A stretch of DNA of 64,000 nucleotides from Symplocastrum torsivum CPER-KK1 (GCA_019358875.1 JAHHIF010000011.1:1-64000); one strand, 5' to 3'. Positions 26,130 to 35,263 are shown, numbered from the stretch's first letter. Program-made: numbers and translations. Notes: generated by a model from the sequence alone, not told the origin.

Positions 26130-26804
26130 TTAGAGCTGTTTCATTCGATATCCCAAACCATGTACGGTTTCAATAAAGTCCTCTGACGCACCAACGGCTC
26201 GAAGTTTTTGACGTAAGGTCTTGATGTGAAACTTGACGGCTTCCTCTGTGGGAGAATCGTCGATTGTCCACAACCGCTCGATAATGCCCAGCCGTCCTAG
26301 CACCCGGCGACCATTGAGGACTAACAATTCCAGAAGTGCATATTCTTTGGGTGTCAGTGTGATGGGTTGGTTTCTGTAAGTGACTTCGTAGGTGACAGAG
26401 TTTAACCGTAGATCTCCCCAGCCAAAGCTTGGTTTAGTTGCAGAACCGCCTCGCCGGAGTAGGGCGCGAACCCTAGCCATTAACTCATCTAAGTCAAAGG
26501 GCTTCACCATGTAGTCATCTGCCCCAGCATCCAAACCGATAATCTTATCGGCAATGGTGTCACGGGCAGTGAGCATTAGAACTGGAATGCCCCAGTTGCG
26601 ATCGCGTAATTGTTGACAGAGGCGAATGCCGCTCATTCTAGGGAGCGTAATATCTAGCAAAATCAAGTTATACTCAAATGCCTCAATCCAGTTCCATGCG
26701 ATTTCCCCATCATGGGCAACATCAACCTGGTAGTGACGGTTTGTCAGTGCCTCAGTAAGCATATCGGCTATCTGCACGTCATCCTCTACAACTAAAATTC
26801 GCAT
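26130..26804 (-). CDS. OmpR/PhoB-family response regulator
   Basis: 224 residues: receiver domain with acidic pair E8-D9, phospho-acceptor D51 (LILLDITLPRM), Thr in VLMLTARD and Lys in MVKPFD, then a winged-helix DNA-binding domain (ITLTPKEYALLELL, EEAVKFHIKTLRQKL, IETVHGLGYRM). Length is standard. It is divergent from the histidine kinase at 26878 with 73 bases between, a typical cognate-pair layout. Similar to RppA-type cyanobacterial regulators. Confidence 0.93.
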   Translation of the reverse strand: MRILVVEDDVQIADMLTEALTNRHYQVDVAHDGEIAWNWIEAFEYNLILLDITLPRMSGIRLCQQLRDRNWGIPVLMLTARDTIADKIIGLDAGADDYMVKPFDLDELMARVRALLRRGGSATKPSFGWGDLRLNSVTYEVTYRNQPITLTPKEYALLELLVLNGRRVLGRLGIIERLWTIDDSPTEEAVKFHIKTLRQKLRAVGASEDFIETVHGLGYRMKQL

Positions 26805-26825
26805 TTCAGTCTCAGAATCACTGGG

Positions 26826-26862
26826 AAGTTACACTCTAAATTATTAATTGCAAGTTAGACTC
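26826..26862. promoter_or_regulatory. direct repeat in the divergent regulator/kinase promoter
   Basis: AAGTTACACTC (26826-26836) and AAGTTAGACTC (26852-26862) match in 10 of 11 positions, 26 bases apart, in the 73-base gap. OmpR-family proteins bind direct repeats, but usually with 11-base spacing, so this is only a candidate autoregulatory site. Confidence 0.35.
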
Positions 26863-26877
26863 CAGTAGCAACTTGGT

Positions 26878-28251
26878 ATGAGGTGGTCAAGCGAAGGGAA
26901 GTGGGCAATTGGCGGATTTGCGCTAGTCTTGATGCTGATGGGAACGCTCAGTGTGACTTCGCACCAGAATGCTGCACAGTTGGTGGAAAGCGCGAATCAA
27001 GTAAGGCAGACTAACGAGCTTTTAGATGTATTAACGGATATTTCGGCGGCACTTACCGAGGCAGAATCAAGGCGATGGGGCTATATTCTCTTTGGCGATC
27101 GCAAAGAACTAGATGAATATAATGCTGCCGTTAAAAGTTTAGATGATATTTTTGATAAGCTCCGACAACCTTTAGCCGATACTCCAATTCAAAAACAGCG
27201 CCTCGATCAGTTAGAAGATTTAATTGCCGAGCGAGTGAAATTATTTCAACAGTCAATCGAAACCTATCAAGGTAGACAATCTCAGATTGTTTCAACTGAC
27301 CCCTTAATCAAACGAACAAAAGAAAACTTAGACGAAATCCGTAAAATTATTTCAGAGCTAGAAACAAAGGAGGAAGAACTCCTTGAAATTCAAGTTGAGG
27401 AAGCTCAAGCCAATTTACAAATGAGAATGCTCATTGAACCAGTTGGTACAGTCCTGACTTTTGGTATTCTCTCCAGCGTGTTTGTTATATTGTATCGGCA
27501 GATGCTGAGACGACAGCAAGCCGAAGCCTTCCAAAGAAAGCTAGTGCAGGAAAAAGAATTGAGCGAACTCAAACTTCAACTTTTCTCAATGGTGTCTCAT
27601 GAATTTCGCACTCCCCTCAGTTTAATTCTAGGCTCTGCTCAATTGTTAGGAGAGAGCATAAAGCATCAAGTTGAACCTACTAAATTAAAAAATTTGTACC
27701 GAATTCAATCATCTGCAAAGATGATTACTCAGTTGCTCAGTGACATTTTGACTTTGGCTAGAGCAGATGCAGGAAAACTAGAATACAGTCCAGACTGGTT
27801 AGAAATGCAAACGTTTTGTCTTAATTTAGTAGAAGATTTTCAGCTATTTAGTGAGTCAAAGTGTTCGCTCAAATTTACCGATAAAGGTAGTTGTGTACAT
27901 GCCTATGTCGATGAAAAACTGCTCTACTCTATTCTCAGTAATTTGTTATCAAATGCCATCAAATATTCTTTGCCCGATAGCCCAGTACACTTCACGCTCA
28001 TCTGTGAGCCAGAGAGAGTCAGTTTTCAGGTGCGAGATGAAGGTATTGGCATTCCATCTGAGAATCTTGCCCAATTATATGAACCCTTCAGTCGAGGGAG
28101 TAATGCCAAAGCAATTCTGGGAACAGGATTAGGATTGGCAGTAGTAAAGAAATGCTTGGATTTACAGGGTGGAGCAATTACGGTCAACAGCGAACTCGGA
28201 GTTGGAACAACATTTACTGTTACTATTCCCCAGGCGATTGTTTCAACATGA
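26878..28251 (+). CDS. sensor histidine kinase with CHASE3-like sensor
   Basis: 457 residues. TM1 near 10-28, an extracytoplasmic helical domain of about 150 residues with the CHASE3 signature (AALTEAESRRWGYILFGD), TM2 near 190-207, then a coiled coil, the HisKA H-box (SMVSHEFRTPLSLILGS), the N-box (LLSNAIKYS), G1 (VRDEGIGIP) and G2 (GTGLGLAVVKK). No HAMP or PAS domain. Divergently placed next to the OmpR-family regulator, its likely partner. The stimulus is unknown. Confidence 0.93.
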   Translation: MRWSSEGKWAIGGFALVLMLMGTLSVTSHQNAAQLVESANQVRQTNELLDVLTDISAALTEAESRRWGYILFGDRKELDEYNAAVKSLDDIFDKLRQPLADTPIQKQRLDQLEDLIAERVKLFQQSIETYQGRQSQIVSTDPLIKRTKENLDEIRKIISELETKEEELLEIQVEEAQANLQMRMLIEPVGTVLTFGILSSVFVILYRQMLRRQQAEAFQRKLVQEKELSELKLQLFSMVSHEFRTPLSLILGSAQLLGESIKHQVEPTKLKNLYRIQSSAKMITQLLSDILTLARADAGKLEYSPDWLEMQTFCLNLVEDFQLFSESKCSLKFTDKGSCVHAYVDEKLLYSILSNLLSNAIKYSLPDSPVHFTLICEPERVSFQVRDEGIGIPSENLAQLYEPFSRGSNAKAILGTGLGLAVVKKCLDLQGGAITVNSELGVGTTFTVTIPQAIVST

Positions 28252-28310
28252 CTACACGGTTATAGCGATTTTCAGTTGAATAAGGTTACCTTAAGCCAGC
28301 CCAATGTAGC

Positions 28311-28505
28311 TTAATTAAGCTGCCGATAATTCCAAGCCCGCCACAAAAGTGTGATCGCTAAAACAATCGTAGGTGTCACTATTGCAATCAGTGCATTAAC
28401 AGCAGTTGCCTCAACAGGCAAGCTAGAACCACCATACTTAATCAAAGTTGATATTCCTCCTGAGAAGATTAAAACTTTGAGGATGAAGTTCACTTGAGTA
28501 CCCAT
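28311..28505 (-). CDS. small two-helix membrane protein (hypothetical)
   Basis: 64 residues with two hydrophobic segments (about 7-20 and 33-54) and a short basic tail (WRAWNYRQLN). The composition and the ATG-to-stop frame between two well-defined plus-strand genes suggest a real, conserved cyanobacterial small membrane protein. No function can be assigned. Confidence 0.6.
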   Translation of the reverse strand: MGTQVNFILKVLIFSGGISTLIKYGGSSLPVEATAVNALIAIVTPTIVLAITLLWRAWNYRQLN

Positions 28506-28651
28506 AAAACCTTATTAGTAGAAAGTTAGTACTAACGCGATCACTCTTGCCTGATGTAGGGTAGGGTGCGATCGCACAAAATCAGAAAATCCGGATTGGA
28601 TGATCAAGATACTGAAGTCATCTCCCATACCAGCACCACTGTAAAAGCATC

Positions 28652-29773
28652 ATGAAGCTGCAAGACTTTCTCGAAAAAAACCTGAAATACACAATGGAAG
28701 GCATTGCCTCTGATAAAGAGCTTGCTACCCAAATCCAAAGTCGGCTAATCACCTTTGGACTTTTAGATCCACCAGCAGATGGTAAGTTTGGTCCGATCTC
28801 AGTAGCTGCCCTTAAGCAATTCCAAACCCTGATGAAGTGTAACGAGCCAGAACTGCTCGGAGCCGTCACTGCCGAAAAGCTAATCGAAACCAAGCCAGAA
28901 AATATACCAACCCCTGAACTCAAGCTAGGTAACGACTTGGCAAGCCGCATCATTAGGTATATGCAAGCTAAAGGTTACCAGATTTTTCAGGGAATTAGAC
29001 AATACAACATTGTCTACATTGAAGGAATGAATGCTGATGGTACCCTCAACAAGGATACTCCCAACCAGTTCAATGACCGTCGGCTGGTCATTCAAATTCT
29101 TGATGGTGTTCCGGCGATTATCGGCAACTGGGAAGCCACGACTGAACCAGGCAACCGCTACACTGAGCGTCCAATGAACCCAGGCGGGGCAGCTAGAATC
29201 AAGTTTGGTCAGTATAAAGCTTGGCAGGTAGGAATTCACGGAACCTCTGACCGTCATGAGGGGCTTGTACAGACTGGCGGTGAGCTTAGTGTTCATAGGG
29301 ACTTGAATAAAGATTACCAACGCTCTGGTGACAAGCTAGATACGGGATACTTTGCGATCAATCAGCACTGGGGCTACGACTTACCCTACACCAACGTCTA
29401 CTTTGCTAGTGCGGGTTGCTTAGTTGGACGTACCCGTCAGGGACATCGGGAGTTTATGAGCCTGATTAAAAAAGATCAACGCTATCAGCTAAATGACCGT
29501 TACATCTTCTACACAACGGTGATTTACGGGCAGGATCTGATAGATAGCCAAGGTACAGGTGGCTCAGCACAACTCTTAAAAGAAGGCTCAAGTGGTCCCC
29601 TCGTTAAGCAACTGCAACAACGGTTGAAAGATAAGGGATTTAACCCTGGTACAATTGATGGTGTTTTTGGCTTAGGCACAAAGTCGGCTGTTAGATCATT
29701 CCAGAAGGCGAATGATTTGGTAGCGGATGGGATTGTTGGTCAACAAACTTGGAAGGCTCTGGGAATGAGCTAA
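28652..29773 (+). CDS. peptidoglycan-binding protein with an uncharacterised central domain
   Basis: 373 residues. PG_binding_1 domains at both ends: about 25-85 (IQSRLITFGLLDPPADGKFGP) and about 310-372 (LLKEGSSGPLVKQLQQRLKDKGF, DGVFGLGTKSAVRSFQ). The central 200 residues include GIHGTSDRHEGLVQTGG, VHRDLNKDYQRSGD, and SAGCLVGRTRQGHREFM: conserved His, Asp and Cys reminiscent of an L,D-transpeptidase or amidase active site but not a family I can name. There is no signal peptide from this start. A hairpin at 29800 probably ends the transcript. Confidence 0.75.
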   Translation: MKLQDFLEKNLKYTMEGIASDKELATQIQSRLITFGLLDPPADGKFGPISVAALKQFQTLMKCNEPELLGAVTAEKLIETKPENIPTPELKLGNDLASRIIRYMQAKGYQIFQGIRQYNIVYIEGMNADGTLNKDTPNQFNDRRLVIQILDGVPAIIGNWEATTEPGNRYTERPMNPGGAARIKFGQYKAWQVGIHGTSDRHEGLVQTGGELSVHRDLNKDYQRSGDKLDTGYFAINQHWGYDLPYTNVYFASAGCLVGRTRQGHREFMSLIKKDQRYQLNDRYIFYTTVIYGQDLIDSQGTGGSAQLLKEGSSGPLVKQLQQRLKDKGFNPGTIDGVFGLGTKSAVRSFQKANDLVADGIVGQQTWKALGMS

Positions 29774-29799
29774 GAACATTGAGAGTAGAGATTTTACTC

Positions 29800-29840
29800 G
29801 CGATCGCACTTTGTCTTGAGAAAAAATAGGGTGCGATCGC
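29800..29840 (+). terminator. hairpin made of two HIP1-containing arms
   Basis: GCGATCGCAC (29800-29809) and GTGCGATCGC (29831-29840) form a perfect 10-bp stem around a 21-base loop, 26 bases past the peptidoglycan-binding gene. There is no long T tract (TTCACTT), so termination is plausible but not certain. Confidence 0.45.
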
Positions 29841-29957
29841 TTCACTTAAGCCGTTTACCGACAACCTCAACCAAAAATGTCATCATAAAGAAGGACAAGA
29901 GGCTGAAGTTGTGTAAGATATATAGCCTCCAACCCTAAGCCTTAAGCCCTGATTCCA

Positions 29958-30332
29958 ATGAAAGAGCTTGACCCGTTAGACAATCCAGAACTTCAGCACC
30001 TACAACTGTATATCTACCTTATTCCAGTACTTGGCTTTTTTCCTGCCCTCTGGACGCTGTACTGTCGTCAAGGTAGTCGGGAACAACAAGCTGTAAGTCG
30101 TCTGTCTGTTACCTTGGCTTTTGGTTGGTTGGTCAGTTACATTTTATTATCAGCAGGGGTGCCGTTCTCAGAGTTCTGGACACTACGCCTGTTATTTATG
30201 AATACCCTGCTCACTTCGGGCTACTTCTTAGTAAGTCTTGGGTTAATGGTGCGTCTGTGGCAACGTCGGTCACCGCGCTTACCAGGGATCAGCCGTGTTG
30301 CTGAAGGAACCGTGCGTAAGCATTTATCTTAA
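29958..30332 (+). CDS. small membrane protein preceding the LCP gene (hypothetical)
   Basis: 124 residues with hydrophobic segments at about 17-33 (YIYLIPVLGFFPALW), 48-66 and 78-100, and a basic C-terminus. PVLGFFPALWTLY followed by an R-Q-x-x-Q-x-x-x-x-R-L pattern recalls DUF4870/Tic20-like small membrane proteins. It lies 393 bases upstream of the LCP-family gene on the same strand; a functional tie is possible but not shown. Confidence 0.65.
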   Translation: MKELDPLDNPELQHLQLYIYLIPVLGFFPALWTLYCRQGSREQQAVSRLSVTLAFGWLVSYILLSAGVPFSEFWTLRLLFMNTLLTSGYFLVSLGLMVRLWQRRSPRLPGISRVAEGTVRKHLS

Positions 30333-30725
30333 GTTAAAGCTTCTAAGCATTTCGGCATTGGCTGCCGCCGCAGTGAGGCAGTGTTGATGTATCTATCAAA
30401 GCGTCGATTACTCAAGCTCTATCTCGCGCAGGGTGATGGGTCTTAGCCTAGTTAGTTTGAGTAATTGGGGATAGAGAGTAGAGAGACTGGGAAATCTTAC
30501 CCAGCTAACGCCTCACTAGTTCCCAGTCCCCAAAGCAACAAGTTATATTCAGTTGTGCCTCTTTGCTGAGTAATTCCCTGGTATGAGCAGCAAACTGTCC
30601 AAAAAACTGCTATGAGTGTTCTTGATTAAACACTTTGTATCAGGCTCAGGGTGAAGCATTAGTACATTGGTGAGTTATCTTTTCTAAATTCCCATCCTTA
30701 AATTGCACGTGTGTGAGGAAGCCAA
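30333..30725. other. gene-free stretch upstream of the LCP gene, with two inverted repeats
   Basis: A GACTGGGAA / TTCCCAGTC pair (30485-30493 and 30530-30538) and a more distant ATTACTCAA / TTGAGTAAT pair are the only structures seen. The first resembles dispersed cyanobacterial intergenic repeats. No RNA gene or alternative reading frame was recognised. Confidence 0.4.
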
Positions 30726-32138
30726 GTGGCAGCTCGAAAAACTTACGACAAATCCAGTCCGGGGCAACAAACGACTAACCCTGGTCGGAAAACGCCTTTG
30801 AAGGTCAAGCAAGGGCATTGGCTCTGGCTTTGGTTAGGCTTTACTGGCGTGGCAATGTTGTCCGCCACAGCAGGAGCCTTGCTAGCGGTATCCCTGTCCA
30901 GTACGCCCTTACTACAAAGTAAACTTAGCCCAGATGAAGCCGCTATTTTTCGCAAGGGTGGGAGTATCTCTCGCAGTAGTATGCGGCTTCCAGAGCTGAC
31001 TCGACCAGTCAACATCCTGATTTTAGGAACTAAAGTACTCACCTCTGACTTACCGAGTCCTCCAGAAGAAGATGTGGGCTACCACGCACTAGTCAACTCT
31101 TTTGATGGGCTTTCCGATACGATGCTTCTCCTGCGGTTTGACCCAGAGGCAGAAAAGCTCAATGTTCTGTCCATTCCTCGCGATACTCGTACCTATGTAG
31201 AGGGGCATGGCATTACTAAAATCAATGCTGCCAACTACCACGGAGGACCAGCGCTGACGGCGAAGGCAGCAAGTGAACTCCTTGAAGGGGTTGGTATTGA
31301 CCGTTACATCCGCGTCAATGTACAGGGTGTCGAAAAACTGGTGGATGCTTTAGGTGGCGTTACTGTCTATGTCCCAAAGGACATGAAGTACAAAGACGAC
31401 TCTCAGCACCTCTACATCGACCTCAAGGAAGGCAGACAACACTTAAATGGCGAACAAGCCATGCAGTTTTTGCGGTTCCGCTACGACAAGTATGGTGATG
31501 TTGGTCGGGTGCAGCGTCAGCAAACTCTGATGAGAGCGCTTATGGAACAAGCTCTCAATCCCACGACTTTGGCTCGAATGCCAAAAATCCTCTCAGTTAT
31601 TCAGTCTCATATTGACACGAACTTAACGGTCGAGGAGCTAGTTGCCTTAGTCGGTTTTGGTACTAAGACGAATCGGTCGAATGTACAAATGCTGATGGTA
31701 CCAGGGCGGTTTAGCGGAACTGGGCATAGTGAGGTCAGTTACTGGCTACCAGACCATCGCCGGATCGAGCAGATGATGGCAACTCACTTTGACCAAGGGT
31801 ATGGTGGCGATCGCAATACTGACCTAAGCTATTTGCGTGTAGCGATTCAAGATAGTACCGATGATCCAAGTGCTGTTGAATCTTTAGTCAGCCAACTTCG
31901 AGAGGCTGGCTATCCAAATGTCTATGTTGATGAGGCATGGAAGGAACCGTTGCGTGTCACTCGTATCGTCGCGCAACAGGGAGACGGCAGCAGTGCTGAG
32001 ACTATCCGTAAATCCTTGGGATTTGGAGAGGTGCGCGTTGAAAGTACGGGCAGTCTGGATTCGGATGTCACTATTCAACTAGGTCAAGACTGGCTACAAA
32101 AGCAAGCTTCTTCGGAAAAGGGTTTGCTCAATTTCTAA
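30726..32138 (+). CDS. LytR-CpsA-Psr (LCP) family cell-wall ligase
   Basis: 470 residues from a GTG preceded by GAGGAAG. One membrane helix near 35-57 anchors the protein; the LCP domain (about 95-270) shows DTMLLLRFDPEAEKLNVLSIPRDTR with the conserved Arg pair, INAANYHGG, GGVTVYVPKDM and EQAMQFLRFRYDKYGDVGRVQRQQ. The C-terminal 110 residues match the LytR_C domain. LCP enzymes transfer polysaccharides from lipid carriers to peptidoglycan outside the membrane. The long basic N-terminus is normal for the family. Confidence 0.93.
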   Translation: MAARKTYDKSSPGQQTTNPGRKTPLKVKQGHWLWLWLGFTGVAMLSATAGALLAVSLSSTPLLQSKLSPDEAAIFRKGGSISRSSMRLPELTRPVNILILGTKVLTSDLPSPPEEDVGYHALVNSFDGLSDTMLLLRFDPEAEKLNVLSIPRDTRTYVEGHGITKINAANYHGGPALTAKAASELLEGVGIDRYIRVNVQGVEKLVDALGGVTVYVPKDMKYKDDSQHLYIDLKEGRQHLNGEQAMQFLRFRYDKYGDVGRVQRQQTLMRALMEQALNPTTLARMPKILSVIQSHIDTNLTVEELVALVGFGTKTNRSNVQMLMVPGRFSGTGHSEVSYWLPDHRRIEQMMATHFDQGYGGDRNTDLSYLRVAIQDSTDDPSAVESLVSQLREAGYPNVYVDEAWKEPLRVTRIVAQQGDGSSAETIRKSLGFGEVRVESTGSLDSDVTIQLGQDWLQKQASSEKGLLNF

Positions 32139-32545
32139 GACGTTGATTGCTTCGTTTAGTCACCCAAACTTGGTGGCTAAACGGCTGCTACTTCTGCTTA
32201 GTCGTCTTAAGGACAATAGACCTAAAAATAATTGCAATTATCTCTCAATAAGTTGGTATAATTCTTGAATGATATACAACAGTAAAGTTGAGGGCAGAAG
32301 GTTGAATAATCACCTCTGCCCTGGTTCTTCTCTCGGATGACAAGTGGTTGATAAACCAGCGAACGAAAAGTTAGTGGCTTAGGCAAGCTACTAAACTTCT
32401 TGATTTATATTTTACTTACAATATATCTAATAACTTAAGTATTTTTACTCTTTAATTCATTGGCTACCTTGCTAATGTCTGGCTTTTTAGGTCAAGCAAG
32501 CACAGTGACAGTCAAATTTTAAACAATGTAAAAGTCGAGTTGAGT
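32139..32545. other. gene-free stretch after the LCP gene
   Basis: About 400 AT-rich bases. An imperfect hairpin (AGGGCAGAAGGT with ACCTCTGCCCT, one bulged base) at 32291-32322 may terminate LCP transcription, but no T run follows. Nothing else stands out. Confidence 0.4.
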
Positions 32546-32767
32546 ATGGACTACACCGCATTTAGCCAGAGAGCGATCGCTCTTTTTCTCAAGCATCAAA
32601 AGTTACCTCATCGGAAGATGTTGCAACAGTGTCGATTAGGACTACGAGGTCTAGAGCTAATTATTGAATGTCCTGATCGAATGACAGTACAGGCTTTGTG
32701 GCTTAGACGGAGTCACATTGCCAAATCAGCACCCATACTAGGATTGATGTCAATACGGTTCCGTTGA
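32546..32767 (+). CDS. small basic protein, 73 residues (hypothetical)
   Basis: ATG at 32546 (an in-frame TTG lies two codons earlier). The residues are plausible for a folded protein (KLPHRKMLQQCRLGLRGLEL, ECPDRMTVQALWLRR) with many Arg and no membrane segment. No RBS and no family recognised. It precedes another short frame on the same strand; together they may be a small accessory pair. Confidence 0.35.
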   Translation: MDYTAFSQRAIALFLKHQKLPHRKMLQQCRLGLRGLELIIECPDRMTVQALWLRRSHIAKSAPILGLMSIRFR

Positions 32768-32837
32768 GAGCGTACAACGAATACTATTGAGTCTAAAAGA
32801 TGATTTTCACTCTTCAATAGTATTTTGAAACCCGTTC

Positions 32838-33023
32838 ATGCTTAATCATCTAGAAACCTTCGAGGGTTGGCTGTTAATTGTCTTCAGCAACGACCAAGGC
32901 TATCATTTTCAATGCTTTAATCCCCTAGGAGAGCACGCAGGTAAGTTTGGTACTTTTATATCAGTTCCCAGCGCCCTACATAGTGGACGTAAATTCATCA
33001 CAGGAGAGAAGTTAAAGCGATGA
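32838..33023 (+). CDS. small protein, 61 residues (hypothetical)
   Basis: The sequence FEGWLLIVFSNDQGYHFQCF, followed by NPLG and a late S-G-R-K-F-I, resembles short cyanobacterial proteins of the pattern W-x-I-x-x-x-x-x-G-Y-x-F-x-C, which are usually 60-80 residues. No signal peptide. It is flanked on both sides by near-identical ACTCTTCAATAGTATTTTGAA-like and ACTATTGAAAATAAATCTTAATAGT sequences without clear regulatory meaning. Confidence 0.4.
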   Translation: MLNHLETFEGWLLIVFSNDQGYHFQCFNPLGEHAGKFGTFISVPSALHSGRKFITGEKLKR

Positions 33024-33065
33024 CTGTCTACAAAGAACAAGACTATTGAAAATAAATCTTAATAG

Positions 33066-33983
33066 TCATGACTGAGCCACAGAATGCCGTAAAATCCAAT
33101 TTTGCAAGATTGGATTGACAATTTCTGGTGCCTCATCTTGAGGACAATGACCTAAGCCCTCTAAAGGAATAAACGCTTCTACCTTTGGAAAATTAGCCAA
33201 CTCTTTCCCTAGTTCGACAGGTTCCCAAGGGTCTTCCGTTCCCCATAAAAATACAGCAGGGCAAGTGAGATGGGGCAAAAGGTCTTCTGCCAAGGGGCCA
33301 GAAGAATAGCGCGTAAACGCCACAAAGACATCTACTGCGCCAATATCAGCAGCAGGTGCCATCAGCAAATCAACCAGTTCGTCTGTGACTATTTCAGGAT
33401 GGCGGTAGGCTTGCATAAGAATTTTCCGGACGACCTTTGGTTTAGCAAGCTGACCAAAAAATAACTGACCAATCCACTTGATACTGAGTAGCGATTGTAC
33501 TGCTGGTGCCCCGACACGCCTGTGCCAAGGTAGTGCAGTACGTTTGCGGTCATGCAAGAGTCGCAGGGAACAGTTGAGCATGGCTACTCCCAAGGCGATA
33601 TCCGGATGATCAACGGCAGCTTGCAGCGCCACAATACAGCCAATAGAATTTCCAACCAAAAAAACGGGTTCACCAACTACTTCCCGGCAGAAATCTGCTA
33701 CTTGCTGCCCCCACGTTTCAAAGGTGTACTCCACTTCAATACCTGGAGTTGGCTTAGCAGAAGCACCGAAGCCAATCAAGTCAATCGCATAACACTTACA
33801 GTTTTCTCCCAGTACAGGTAGATTCTTGCGCCAGTGTCCCCAAGATGCCCCAAAGCCATGCACCATGACAACGGCTGGTCCTTTGTCGCCTTGGGTTTGA
33901 TAGACAATTGGGAAACCTCGCCAAGTCCAGGTTTTCGTCTTGGTGTTCTCGTTGGTTGGGGGGATGGAAGAAGAAAGAGTCAT
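33066..33983 (-). CDS. alpha/beta hydrolase
   Basis: 305 residues. VHGFGASWGHWRKN is the oxyanion-hole region, the nucleophile Ser lies in VGNSIGCIVA (G-N-S-I-G), the acid is probably the Asp in LWGTEDPWEP, and the catalytic His is in LGHCPQDEAP. No signal peptide. It resembles the cyanobacterial and plastid hydrolases related to pheophytinase and epoxide hydrolase; the substrate cannot be told. The gene is monocistronic by position. Confidence 0.88.
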   Translation of the reverse strand: MTLSSSIPPTNENTKTKTWTWRGFPIVYQTQGDKGPAVVMVHGFGASWGHWRKNLPVLGENCKCYAIDLIGFGASAKPTPGIEVEYTFETWGQQVADFCREVVGEPVFLVGNSIGCIVALQAAVDHPDIALGVAMLNCSLRLLHDRKRTALPWHRRVGAPAVQSLLSIKWIGQLFFGQLAKPKVVRKILMQAYRHPEIVTDELVDLLMAPAADIGAVDVFVAFTRYSSGPLAEDLLPHLTCPAVFLWGTEDPWEPVELGKELANFPKVEAFIPLEGLGHCPQDEAPEIVNPILQNWILRHSVAQS

Positions 33984-34025
33984 GGATGTTGAACGTGCTA
34001 CTTTATATTTTGTAACAAAAATAGC

Positions 34026-34395
34026 TTACTCTTCCTCTTCTACCACCTGTTCGACATAGTTCTGGACTAAAGGCACTTGGAAACTGTAGCCGGATTTTGT
34101 TTTCTTCAAAATCTCTTTGCGTTCCAGTTTTCGCAATACGGCTTTGTCTTGCAGTGTGGGAGTTTTCCCTTTCACTAGATGCTGGAGGAGATTGCGATCG
34201 CTATCCGTCAGACTTTTCCGCAATTCCCAGAAATACTCGCCACCTCGTTCTAGCACGGTGGGAATAACTGTCTCGACATCCCGTGCAGTGGCTTTTGGAG
34301 TACTGGCATCTCGCCTGCTTTCCCAAATATCTTGGTTGAGCCGTTCTAGTATCTCGTAGCAGGTTAGGCGAAATAAGGCTGGCAGTGAGTACAGA
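34026..34395 (-). pseudogene. C-terminal fragment of a STAND/AAA-type ATPase, frameshifted
   Basis: The open part (34026-34256, from a GTG) continues upstream on the minus strand with RLTCYEILERLNQDIWESR and further family-like residues to about 34380, where the reading must change frame: QPYFA in another frame precedes it, the expected order being T-G-G-Q-P-Y-F-x-Q-L-T-C-Y-E as in cyanobacterial AAA-like ATPases. The ATPase core (Walker motifs) is missing altogether and a stop lies just beyond. Thus only the winged-helix-like tail (LLQHLVKGKTPTLQDKAVLRKL) remains. Confidence 0.65.
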
Positions 34396-34415
34396 AAAAG
34401 TCAGTCTAATAAGAC

Positions 34416-34754
34416 TTAGCCACTCGAAATTTCTGACAACAACTCCCTAATAGGTCGGAGATCTGCGGCTCTGTAGTGTAGATAAGCTTCACTTCTAACT
34501 GTGAAATGCTCCTCGGTGAAGATAAACGAAGAAAGGATATCTGTATCTCTCAAAGCCAGAACAGACTGTCTTGCAATCTCTAGGTTGTACAAGTTTGATC
34601 TTTTCTGCGCCAACATCTCTATCAAACCGGAGTAACACACAAATTCGTAAACTACGTCGTCTAGTACAAAAACAGGAATAAGGGACTTGCGGGAAAATAG
34701 AATACCAGCCACTCTAGAGAAGAGGAAACAAAAAAGGCGACGCTCCTGCTCCAA
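34416..34754 (-). CDS. hypothetical protein, 112 residues, possibly a fragment
   Basis: Only a TTG is available as start, immediately after an in-frame stop. The sequence (VFVLDDVVYEFVCYSGLIEML, LRDTDILSSFIFTEEHF) looks protein-like but I know no family for it. It lies among gene remnants, between a broken ATPase gene and a broken transposase, so it may itself be a remnant. Confidence 0.3.
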   Translation of the reverse strand: MEQERRLFCFLFSRVAGILFSRKSLIPVFVLDDVVYEFVCYSGLIEMLAQKRSNLYNLEIARQSVLALRDTDILSSFIFTEEHFTVRSEAYLHYRAADLRPIRELLSEISSG

Positions 34755-34776
34755 TCACACTTGACTCTTTCTCAGG

Positions 34777-35263
34777 ATGATACTCGACGCAACCGTTAAA
34801 GCTACGTTCAAGGATGCCAGTGAAAAACTTACGGGATACCGTAAACGAGACTTCATAGCCAAGGTCACCGAAGATTACTTCGATGGGTCAGCGCGCAAAG
34901 CGGAAACCATCATGGGGTGGAATCGCCAGAGTGTACAACTGGGGTATCGCCTAAAAAAACACAAAAGATGTAAAAATCCGACTGATTTACTATCCTCCTT
35001 ACCATAGCAAGTACAATCCCATAGAACGCTGTTGGGCTGCCCTAGAAAATTATTGGAACGGCGCAGTTTTAGACTCGCTTGAAGCTGCTATACAATGGGC
35101 TGCCAACATGACTTGGAAGGGCATTGCACCAATTGTGCATCACGTCGAAACCATCTATGACAAAGGCATTAAAGTCCTACCAACTGAGTTAGAACAGTAC
35201 CATCCTTTCTGGCAGCGTTCTGAGACATTGCCCAAATGGGATATCACGATTGTCCCCGGTTGA
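34777..35263 (+). pseudogene. ISAzo13-type transposase with a large internal deletion
   Basis: The N-terminal part (from 34777) reads FKDASEKLTGYRKRDFIAKV, then YFDGSARKAETIMGWNR, the start of ISAzo13/Rhodopirellula-type transposases. After about 34945 the frame is lost; from 34970 to the TGA at 35261-35263 another frame encodes the family's C-terminus: IRLIYYPPYHSKYNPIERCW, MTWKGIAPIVHHVETIYDKG, FWQRSETLPKWDITI. Roughly 250-300 central residues, including most of the catalytic core, are missing. It overlaps the end of the convergent GIY-YIG gene by 20 bases. Confidence 0.8.
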
